In this document: positions 54,265-62,088 of the stretch, one piece after another
How the letters are laid out: each line of letters begins with the position of its first letter
How positions within the stretch are numbered: position 1 is the first letter of the stretch
Origin: Clostridiales bacterium
GTDB taxonomy: Bacteria > Bacillota > Clostridia > Lachnospirales > Lachnospiraceae
Direction: 5' to 3'
Assembly: GCA_020860565.1 (NCBI GenBank)
Contig: JAJBUA010000033.1
Coordinates: 29,995-93,994, forward strand
DNA length: 64,000 nucleotides
Notes under the pieces: generated by a model
Databases searched by the model: none
Told to the model about the DNA's origin: nothing
The model's input: only the letters and a program-made list of their open reading frames with translations
Program-made: the position numbers and the translations under genes

Positions 54265-56487
54265 TCAGAAGTTAATATCCGGCATTGCCGTATCCTTAGC
54301 CGGAGCCTCTGTCGGCGCCGCGGTCGTCTCCGGCGCAGCGGTTGTTTCCGGAGCCGCCGTTGTTTCCGGTGCCTGCGTTGGCGCGGCTGTGGTTTCCGGT
54401 GCCTGCGTCGGCGCGGCCGTAGCCTGCGGAGCCTCTGTCGGCGCCGCGGTCTCTCTCGCCGCCGCGGTCTGTTTTGCCGGATCCTTACCTCTGCTGATCA
54501 CCAGAGTAAGCGAACTTCCCTTATCCAGCGCGGCCTGGTTCTGCACTTCTTTTCCATCTGCTCCCAGAACCCGGATCACATTGCCGGAAGCGATCGAATC
54601 ACTGTACTCCTCGGTCACTTTTCCTACTACCAGATCCTGCTCCTTAACCGCCTTTTCCGCGCTGCTTCTCGGCTGATAAAGGATATTCTCCAGTTCCAGA
54701 TAAACCTGTTCCACGCCAAGACTGATGTGGATCTCTACGTACGAATCCCTGTTTGCCATCTCACCCTTCTCCGGTGACTGGCTGATCACTGCGCCTTCTT
54801 TGATCGTATCATGATACTCCTCGACCCAGGATACCTTCAGTCCCAATTCTTCCATCACTTCCTCGATCTCATCCCTTGTCAGGTCTGATACATCCGGCAC
54901 TTCAACCTGCTCCGAAGCATCTCCCCGTTCGGCATTCTCATTCATACAGATCGTAATCGTAATCGCCGTCTTCAGACCGACGCTGCTGCCGACGTCTTCA
55001 CTGACCGTAACGACAGAATTATAGATGCCCTCCGCCTCGTTATCTTCCACAATCTCAATATTCTCAAAACCGGCCTCCTGCAGCATCTCTTCGGCGGCTT
55101 CCCGCTGCTGTCCCAGGATCGACGGGATCACTCCGGTTCGTTCGCCGAGACTGATCCAGACAACCACATCGGTATTCTTTTCTACCGTGCTGCCCGCCTG
55201 GATCTCCTGATAGGAAACCATGTTCGCCGGTATCTCTTCCGAATAGGTAACCCGGTCTCTGCTCATGCCGAGACTTTCATTGGAAAGCATCGTCTCCGCC
55301 TCGTCTGCATCATGATTAACCACATTCGGCACACGCGCCATATTGGCATCGATCTGGCTGTGTCCCCAACCGATGCCGATCGGGATCCGGCCAGTGCCGA
55401 TCAGAATCCCCACTACTGCAATTGCCGCGATACCGGCGCCGGCCAGACCGATCACCCATTTGGGCACCGCACCCACATCGTTCTTAGTCTTAGTAATCTT
55501 GCGTTCCTTTACCTCCGCCGCCATCAGTTCCTGTGCAAATTCTTCCATCGTCTGAGTGCGGTCCTGAATCTTGACATTGAGCGCATTCATCAGAGCGGTC
55601 TCCATCGGCTTGGAAATTTTGACTCCCAGCTTTGAAGGACGCTTTACCTCATCCTTCACACTCCGCTCCATCGCATCCTCCGGTGTAATCCCCGTCAGCA
55701 TCTTATAAAAGGTCGCCGCCAGCGCATAGACGTCCGTCCACGTTCCCTGATCCCCCCGGCTGCGGTACTGCTCCTCCGGCGCGTAGCCGGGTTTGATAAT
55801 CACCGACAGGCTCTTGCTGTGCTTTGTCGTCGCGTAACGCGCCGCACCAAAGTCCAGCAGCTTGACCTTCAGATGATCCGGGTCATCCGGATTCAGCACA
55901 TAGATATTATCCGGCGCGATATCCCGATGCAGGATCCCTGACCGGTGAACCGCCTCCATCGCGACTGCCACCTGCTGGACGACCGAAAATGCCTGATCCA
56001 CAGTCATCTTTCCTTTACTGGCAATATACTGCTTCAGTGACATCCCCTCGAGGAATTCCATGACGATATAGGAGGTTCCGTTTTCCTCAAAGCAGTCATA
56101 GATCTGGACGATCCCCGGCACCGTCTCAAATTTTGCCAGACGCCTTGCCTCATCCACGGTCTTTTTCAGACCGTCCATAAACTGCTCTTCTTTATCGCCG
56201 GAATATACGGTCACCTTCATCTGTGTCGGCATACGTGTCGCAAACTCGCTGGGCAGATATTCCTTGATCGCAACCTTGCGCTGCATCAGATAATCCCAGC
56301 CGAGATACGTTACGCCGAAACCGCCGAAACCCAGCACCTTTCCCACGATAAACCGCTGATGCAACACCGAGCCCGGTACGATATGATAAGACTGCTTCGG
56401 CGGCGTATTAAACGCATAGCCGCAATGCGGGCAGACCGGCAGCTTATCATCGTACATCTCCATGCATCCCATACACAAACGTTCCAT
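54265..56487 (-). CDS. Zinc-ribbon Ser/Thr kinase with PASTA repeats
   Basis: 740-residue membrane kinase. An N-terminal zinc ribbon has Cys 5, 8, 19 and 22. The kinase domain has glycine loop GFGGFG (53-58), Lys75 in AIK, catalytic loop HRDIAPDN, DFGAARYA and GYAPEEQYRS. The Lys normally two residues after HRD is Ala. A membrane helix near 345-368 is followed by about four PASTA repeats and a Thr/Ala/Pro tail. Kinase and PASTA domains place it as an envelope sensor, but the GFGGFG/zinc-ribbon type differs from PrkC at 8093. It lies 36 bases after a paralogous kinase gene. Ligand and targets unknown. The 169 bases past its end show a GCCGAC/GTCGGC hairpin without a T run. Confidence 0.9.
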   Translation of the reverse strand: MERLCMGCMEMYDDKLPVCPHCGYAFNTPPKQSYHIVPGSVLHQRFIVGKVLGFGGFGVTYLGWDYLMQRKVAIKEYLPSEFATRMPTQMKVTVYSGDKEEQFMDGLKKTVDEARRLAKFETVPGIVQIYDCFEENGTSYIVMEFLEGMSLKQYIASKGKMTVDQAFSVVQQVAVAMEAVHRSGILHRDIAPDNIYVLNPDDPDHLKVKLLDFGAARYATTKHSKSLSVIIKPGYAPEEQYRSRGDQGTWTDVYALAATFYKMLTGITPEDAMERSVKDEVKRPSKLGVKISKPMETALMNALNVKIQDRTQTMEEFAQELMAAEVKERKITKTKNDVGAVPKWVIGLAGAGIAAIAVVGILIGTGRIPIGIGWGHSQIDANMARVPNVVNHDADEAETMLSNESLGMSRDRVTYSEEIPANMVSYQEIQAGSTVEKNTDVVVWISLGERTGVIPSILGQQREAAEEMLQEAGFENIEIVEDNEAEGIYNSVVTVSEDVGSSVGLKTAITITICMNENAERGDASEQVEVPDVSDLTRDEIEEVMEELGLKVSWVEEYHDTIKEGAVISQSPEKGEMANRDSYVEIHISLGVEQVYLELENILYQPRSSAEKAVKEQDLVVGKVTEEYSDSIASGNVIRVLGADGKEVQNQAALDKGSSLTLVISRGKDPAKQTAAARETAAPTEAPQATAAPTQAPETTAAPTQAPETTAAPETTAAPETTAAPTEAPAKDTAMPDINF
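54300..54460 (-). repeat. Low-complexity Thr/Ala/Pro-coding repeats
   Basis: Imperfect tandem units coding TQAPETTAAP-like repeats form the C-terminal tail of the PASTA kinase, outside the membrane. Such tails often act as wall-spanning spacers. Unit number may vary between strains. Confidence 0.75.
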
Positions 56488-56523
56488 AATTTTTTCTCCA
56501 CCATTCCCGTAAATATTCCCGAT

Positions 56524-58662
56524 TTAATACTCCATCTGCAATGTGTCCAGCTTCCCGACGATATCTTCAAACTCATCGTTGCTGCTCACATAGGTGGACA
56601 ACATGGTCTTATTGAGCGACAACCCGTTGCCATCCTGCAGATTGAAGATATCCTGCGCATTTTCGCTGAGCAGATAATAGACCAGACTGTCCGCAGCTGA
56701 TTTTGCGTCACCGGTCAGATTACCGTCAATGCTCCAGAGATGAGTAAACTGCCCCTTAACCCTGCCGTCAGACTGCAGCTGATCCATCACAACCATACTG
56801 TAAATCCCTCCCAGGCTCGCACGAATCGCCTCATAATCATCCGTGGTCCCCAGATAATATGCTTTCTCTCTGCTTAAAAAGAGCTCATAACCCTTTTCAT
56901 CGGCTCCGGGCGCTGCAAATTCCTCCATCTGATCCACCTCGTCTATCCCGCGAAACGCTTCCCGGTACATATCCCGTACTGCCGCGCTCACACAAAAGCC
57001 CGGTTCGCCATTTTCATCGGACAAGCTCTTCACAGAAGTCAGATCTGCAAGCTGATTCAGCGTTTCCTCATCGGTAATCTGATGCGTATTCACATACAGC
57101 ACCGGTGCGCAAAACGAAACCGGTATCTGCTTTTTCCCCGCCGCAAAGCTCTGCTGAAAAGCAGCGTCGCCCATAAAATAGTACTCCGCGGTGTCGATGG
57201 TCTCATAGGTGGTATCCAGCGTCCCCAGCCGCTGCCAGACTGCGGTATCCGCCGACGTGATCCCACTGGTCTCCAGGACAGAGGGGAACTCCTCTTCTCC
57301 TGCCTGTTCTCTGATATAATCATCATAGGCAGACACCTCCATCGGAGTCTGCTGCAGGACATATACCTTCTGATATCGTTCTCCGTACTCCGTCAGCATC
57401 CGCTCCAGCATTGCCTCCGTGGATTCAAGGTCAATCTGCTTGCTCTCTCCGTTGTCCTCTCCGGCACCAATCTGACCGGCCAGATTTACCTCTTCTGTCC
57501 GGGAAGCATTCACATCCGGCATCTGCACCGTAATAGCCGCCGCAATGTTGTAAAGGCTGTTTTGCCTGTGTACATAGATGCCCCGGCACACCAGCCCTGC
57601 TCCTGCCAGCAGTACCACAGCTCCCGCAATGCCCAGCGCCCGGATCCGTTTTCTGCGCTTAAGCTCCGCGCTGACATCCAGCACCTTCGTCTTATTCTGA
57701 ATCGCGTCGCGGAACTGATCCACATTCTGGAATCGCAGCTCCTGATTAAGCGCCATCGCGCGCATAATACTGTCATTCAGATACTGCGGCAATGACGGCA
57801 CCAGCGCCTTTGGCGGCGCCATGTGGTCCTCGATCATACGGTTGACCGACTCATCCGGCATCCGGCCGGTAACCGAGCGATACAGCACCGCCCCGACTGC
57901 GTAGATATCCGTCCACGGTCCCTGCTTACTCCGGCTCCGGTACTGCTCCGGCGGCGCGTAACCCGGTTTTAAGATGATGGAGAGCGTTTTTTCCTCTTCG
58001 CCGCTCGAAAATCGCGCCGCGCCAAAGTCGATCAGTTTGACCCGATAGCGTCCGGATCCCGCTCCCAGCTCCACCATGAAAATATTGTCCGGGCTGATAT
58101 CACGATGGATAATATTTACCTTGTGAAGCTCCCGCAGCGCGTCCAGAACCGATGTGACCACACTCACTGCGACCTCGGCGCTCACAGAGCCGCCGCATTT
58201 CTTTATGTAATCCTTATAAGAAATTCCGTCCAGGAACTCCATCGCGATATAGGCGGTATTATTCTCCTCAAAAAACTCATAAACATTGACGATATTCGGA
58301 TGTTTATTAAAACGGGCCATATTGCGGGCCTCTGCCAGAAAACGGGTCTTGCCGTTCTGAAATTCGTCCGCACGTTTCCCGGAGTAGATGATCACCTGCT
58401 TTTCTCCCGGTACGCGGTTTACCATACCATTGGGATAATACTCCTTAATCGCAACCATCTTATCCAGAACCTTGTCCCACGCACGGTACGTAATGCCGAA
58501 GCCACCGAAACCGACTGTCGTGCCGATCTCATAACGGTTCTTTAAGATAGTTCCCGGATAGAGATGATACGCTTCCCGCGGCGGCGTCCCCGGGATAAAT
58601 CCACAGTACGGACATACACCGTAAGAATCCTCATAGGTTTTCATGCAGTTCAGACAACGCAT
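56524..58662 (-). CDS. Zinc-ribbon Ser/Thr kinase fused to a solute-binding-protein-like ectodomain
   Basis: 712-residue membrane kinase, paralogous to the next gene in its cytoplasmic half. The zinc ribbon has Cys 3, 6, 17 and 20; then GFGGFGITY (glycine loop 51-56), Lys73 in AIK, HRDISPDN with Ser in place of the usual Lys, DFGAARF and GYAPPEQYRS. After a membrane helix (about 340-360) comes an ectodomain of about 350 residues. It looks like the C-terminal part of an extracellular solute-binding protein: VSFCAPVLYVNT, a helical middle, and LLSENAQDIFNLQDGNGLSLNK near the end. That would make it a ligand-binding sensor kinase. The SBP assignment is from pattern only. It follows the membrane protein gene by 3 bases. 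Confidence 0.85.
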   Translation of the reverse strand: MRCLNCMKTYEDSYGVCPYCGFIPGTPPREAYHLYPGTILKNRYEIGTTVGFGGFGITYRAWDKVLDKMVAIKEYYPNGMVNRVPGEKQVIIYSGKRADEFQNGKTRFLAEARNMARFNKHPNIVNVYEFFEENNTAYIAMEFLDGISYKDYIKKCGGSVSAEVAVSVVTSVLDALRELHKVNIIHRDISPDNIFMVELGAGSGRYRVKLIDFGAARFSSGEEEKTLSIILKPGYAPPEQYRSRSKQGPWTDIYAVGAVLYRSVTGRMPDESVNRMIEDHMAPPKALVPSLPQYLNDSIMRAMALNQELRFQNVDQFRDAIQNKTKVLDVSAELKRRKRIRALGIAGAVVLLAGAGLVCRGIYVHRQNSLYNIAAAITVQMPDVNASRTEEVNLAGQIGAGEDNGESKQIDLESTEAMLERMLTEYGERYQKVYVLQQTPMEVSAYDDYIREQAGEEEFPSVLETSGITSADTAVWQRLGTLDTTYETIDTAEYYFMGDAAFQQSFAAGKKQIPVSFCAPVLYVNTHQITDEETLNQLADLTSVKSLSDENGEPGFCVSAAVRDMYREAFRGIDEVDQMEEFAAPGADEKGYELFLSREKAYYLGTTDDYEAIRASLGGIYSMVVMDQLQSDGRVKGQFTHLWSIDGNLTGDAKSAADSLVYYLLSENAQDIFNLQDGNGLSLNKTMLSTYVSSNDEFEDIVGKLDTLQMEY

Positions 58663-58665
58663 CTT

Positions 58666-59376
58666 TTACTCCTCCTGTATCTCCGGCTCATCCAGCAGCC
58701 CGCCGAAAAGCTCATTTTCCAGTACGCCCGCCATGTCAAATTTCCAGGAACCGGACTGTTTGACCATCGGTACCTGCAGCGTGATCACCCGTGTCGGTAT
58801 CGTCCCGGCGGCCAGACGGTCTTCCAGTGCATCGATGATGTCATCCGTCTCCCAGATCAGTTCCCGGATCTCATCATCACTTAAATCGGCCATCCACTGG
58901 CGAAAATCCGGTCCCGACAGTGTCAGACGCAGCTTTGTGCGGTCACCCAGCACGGTCTTTACCTTCGGAGACAGCTGACTATAGCTCATGATAATCGCAA
59001 AAAACCGCTCACGGGCAGACTTTTCCTCTTCTTCACGGCCCGCCATCACCAGATCCTCGCCGTACATTGTCATCAGATCCTGTTCTGTGATGATCTGTGC
59101 GGTTTTGTTGCCCTCTTCATCCTCCAGGATAACCCGGCTGCTCTCATCCGTCGGATAATACTTCATCTGTACGACAGTCAGGTCGCCCGCGGCCAGACGA
59201 GCGGTAAATTCCTCCGCGGTCTTCTGCGCGGCTGAGGTATTACGCGAGATGATGAACATACTGATGGCAATCACAAAAACCAGCAGACTGCCGCCGATGA
59301 CCGAAGACCAGAGTATGATTTTCTTCCTTTTATTATTTTTCCCGTTCTGAAAATTACGGTTCGCCTGATTCATCAT
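58666..59376 (-). CDS. Single-pass membrane protein of unknown function
   Basis: 236 residues: an Asn/Lys-rich cytoplasmic start, one membrane helix (about 21-45) and an outside domain of about 190 residues. That domain begins with helices (AQKTAEEFTARLAAGD) and contains an acidic middle and a beta-rich end (TRVITLQVPMVKQSGSWKFD), a layout like small NTF2- or DUF-type envelope domains, but I recognise no family. It sits 3 bases ahead of the SBP-kinase and 12 after the lipoprotein gene, so it probably belongs to their operon. Confidence 0.8.
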   Translation of the reverse strand: MMNQANRNFQNGKNNKRKKIILWSSVIGGSLLVFVIAISMFIISRNTSAAQKTAEEFTARLAAGDLTVVQMKYYPTDESSRVILEDEEGNKTAQIITEQDLMTMYGEDLVMAGREEEEKSARERFFAIIMSYSQLSPKVKTVLGDRTKLRLTLSGPDFRQWMADLSDDEIRELIWETDDIIDALEDRLAAGTIPTRVITLQVPMVKQSGSWKFDMAGVLENELFGGLLDEPEIQEE

Positions 59377-59388
59377 TGGAGATCCCCT

Positions 59389-62076
59389 TTATTGCTGATT
59401 AATATTTGACGGCTCCGCCGCCTTTACTTCACTGTTCACCGTTGTAATCACCAGTACCGGTGATTGCTCCCGATTCAGTTTCCGATAAGCTGCCACAAAG
59501 TCGTTAATCTCCTCCTCTGTGTGCATTTCCCGGTTTAAAAGGGCGTCCGGCAGGGAAGAACCGGCGACTCCCGTAACCTTCATCAACGTATCTGCCCAGC
59601 CGCCTTCCGGCATCGAAGCCGTATAGAAAGAACCGAAGGTCACACCGTCCCGCAGCTGATACGAATTCTGCTCCAGCACTTCAAATTCCCCTGTTGAAGA
59701 AAAATATGCCGTATACGCGATTCCTCCCTGATAATCCGGGACGTCCACCGCAAAGGAGTCTTCTCCCAGGTCAATCTCGCGCCCCAGGATCATTACCTGT
59801 CCATCGTTTGTCGTCCTCGCGCCATCCAGATAGATCAGCCTGTCCTCCGATCGTTCTCCTACATGAAGACCGTTTACCTCATACTTCTTCCCGCTTGTGA
59901 CTTCCATATCCTGCATCACTACCGGATATTTCTTATAATTCATCTCAGCTGTCAGCGTCCGCACCGCCGCGGTATCCGTATCCAGGCTGTCCGCTCCCGC
60001 CATATCGAAGGAAAGATCAAACCGTCCCTCTTCCCCGGTCACACATTCCGCAAGGAGCGTGCCATCCTCCTCCTTCAGCTGCAGCTTTACGCCGGAAACC
60101 GGGCTCTCATCCTCCCAGCTTAAGACCTGACCGGTCAGTTCGGTCAGCGTGAAGATTACATTAGGATAATGTACGGACTCATCGATATCCAGGTTTGCAA
60201 GATCTGCCTGCATCATACCGAAGGATTTGTCTGTGTCGGAGAAATCTACAAGAAAACTTACCAGCTGATTCTGAAGGCTGTTTTGATGCTTAATCAAAGA
60301 TAAATAATCTTCAACCTCGTCTGAGTACTCTACAGACTCACTTTGCAGGCTCTCCTCATTTTCTGTTTTTTCGAGCAGTTCCTGATATTTGGACAGATTT
60401 GAACTAACTCCGATCTGCCCGAAATAACGTGTTACATAACATGCCTTGACCACATTACAAAGAGCGTATCGCAATTCCAGTTCATCATTCGCTGTCCATG
60501 TTTTCTTGCCTCCCTGACGGAAATCTTTCTGGTAAATCTCAGACAACACTGCCATAGCATCCGTCTCATACAAAGTTCCCTGCATCCCTGTTAAAAAGCT
60601 TTCTGCCTGATTCAATTCTTCGCCAAACAACATGTTCGTGCCCATTTCCCAAAGTTCCGATGCTAAAGTCACTTTTCCAAAAAAAGCTATCTTCATCATA
60701 GACACACCTTCAGCCGCTACACTCACCAGGTTCTCTGCCCACCATTGCCACATGATATCAAGAGAGAAACCAGAGTTTCCATAAGCATCTACTCGATCTG
60801 AAAACACCTTATAAAGTGAATCGTCCAAATACCGAGTATCCAGCTTATCCTTCTGTTCAAGGAACTGTTCACAGGCCTCCTTCATCCATATGTCGCCATT
60901 AGCAAAACTCGTCGCAAGAGAATGATAAGACGAGAGATACTTTGCTGTACTCTTGACCTTATCCGCCACCTCAAATGCCTTCAAAAATGATTCTGCGCTA
61001 CCTGCATAATTAGCGTCTATCAGTTTGACGTCTTTCTTTTCCTCCTTCAACGTATTCAGAATCTTTTCCATCTCTGTCGTCTCTTCATAGTTTGCCGCAG
61101 ACAGCACACTGCTGAAAAAATCCTTTGCTGTTGTCTTGTGCTCTAAAAGTTTGGATGCCTGTGCCTCATCCATTTCCAGCATGGCATCTGCAAACATCCG
61201 GATATATTTTGCATTCACAATACTGGCATCATTTCGATACTGTAGCAGTAAATACTTCCAGCTATAGCTGTCCAAACTGCCTATCCCCTGCATGACAACT
61301 GCTTCCAATGCACTCAGATTAAGTCGGCTCTGGTCTTCCATGCTATATCCCAAATCTTTCCCGTACTCAAACGCATACGTGGAATACATCAATGGATAAA
61401 ACTCTTCAAGCCGATCCAGTACCGTTTCCTCCCGCTCAAACAGGAGCAAGGGATTTGTTACGGCACTGCTTTCCTCTGCGATCTCATATTCTTCTGCATA
61501 CTCTTCTTCCTCATAGTCCTCTTTATAGCCCCCTTTTAAACCGGTCATGCGAAGAAAAGCATCCAAAGGAACATACCAATTATCCTCATAATATATGGTT
61601 TGATTTCCCATATCGACGTTCACATTGAAAAGAGCGTTTCCGTAACTCGCAATATTCGAACCAGCCGTCAGGAAGATACTTGTTTTTCCAAGTGTCACCT
61701 TCACGTTAACATCAGGATTTTCTTCATTCGGAAAAACGGAAAAATCCAAGAGTTCCTGCAAAGAATCCAGCTTTCCGTAAACGACATGATTTTCATCAAC
61801 AATTACCGGCAGATAATTGTCACGGAAAGTAACATTCGTCAGACCGTCGCTGTCAATGATCTTATCCACCGGAACCGTAACACCCAGATATCCCGGAGCC
61901 GGAAAGGTTGTTGGCTCCGGCAATTCTCCCAGTTCTTCCATGGAAAACAGATTTTCTTCTTTCGAGCAGTTGACTCCCGGCACCTGCTTATCCGAACAAC
62001 CGGCCAGATTGACCGTCATCAAAACAGCCAGAAAAAATGCTGTCGTACGCCGAATCGTTTTCCTCCATTTGCTCAT
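59389..62076 (-). CDS. Large lipoprotein of the kinase cluster
   Basis: 895 residues with a lipoprotein signal peptide (lipobox LAGC, Cys27). Residues of about 60-190 resemble a copper-amine-oxidase-N-terminal-like stalk domain (VYGKLDSLQELLDF, NWYVPLDAFLRMTG). A long helical region of about 400 residues follows that I cannot assign, then a carboxypeptidase-regulatory-like beta domain (LTGQVLSW, GEEGRFDLSFDM) and a beta-rich C-terminus. No enzyme motif is seen. It would sit on the outer face of the membrane, a candidate partner for the ectodomains of the two kinases. The central DNA (about 60.2-61.8 kb) looks more AT-rich than the neighbours. Confidence 0.85.
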   Translation of the reverse strand: MSKWRKTIRRTTAFFLAVLMTVNLAGCSDKQVPGVNCSKEENLFSMEELGELPEPTTFPAPGYLGVTVPVDKIIDSDGLTNVTFRDNYLPVIVDENHVVYGKLDSLQELLDFSVFPNEENPDVNVKVTLGKTSIFLTAGSNIASYGNALFNVNVDMGNQTIYYEDNWYVPLDAFLRMTGLKGGYKEDYEEEEYAEEYEIAEESSAVTNPLLLFEREETVLDRLEEFYPLMYSTYAFEYGKDLGYSMEDQSRLNLSALEAVVMQGIGSLDSYSWKYLLLQYRNDASIVNAKYIRMFADAMLEMDEAQASKLLEHKTTAKDFFSSVLSAANYEETTEMEKILNTLKEEKKDVKLIDANYAGSAESFLKAFEVADKVKSTAKYLSSYHSLATSFANGDIWMKEACEQFLEQKDKLDTRYLDDSLYKVFSDRVDAYGNSGFSLDIMWQWWAENLVSVAAEGVSMMKIAFFGKVTLASELWEMGTNMLFGEELNQAESFLTGMQGTLYETDAMAVLSEIYQKDFRQGGKKTWTANDELELRYALCNVVKACYVTRYFGQIGVSSNLSKYQELLEKTENEESLQSESVEYSDEVEDYLSLIKHQNSLQNQLVSFLVDFSDTDKSFGMMQADLANLDIDESVHYPNVIFTLTELTGQVLSWEDESPVSGVKLQLKEEDGTLLAECVTGEEGRFDLSFDMAGADSLDTDTAAVRTLTAEMNYKKYPVVMQDMEVTSGKKYEVNGLHVGERSEDRLIYLDGARTTNDGQVMILGREIDLGEDSFAVDVPDYQGGIAYTAYFSSTGEFEVLEQNSYQLRDGVTFGSFYTASMPEGGWADTLMKVTGVAGSSLPDALLNREMHTEEEINDFVAAYRKLNREQSPVLVITTVNSEVKAAEPSNINQQ

Positions 62077-62088
62077 CTTCTGTCTCCC

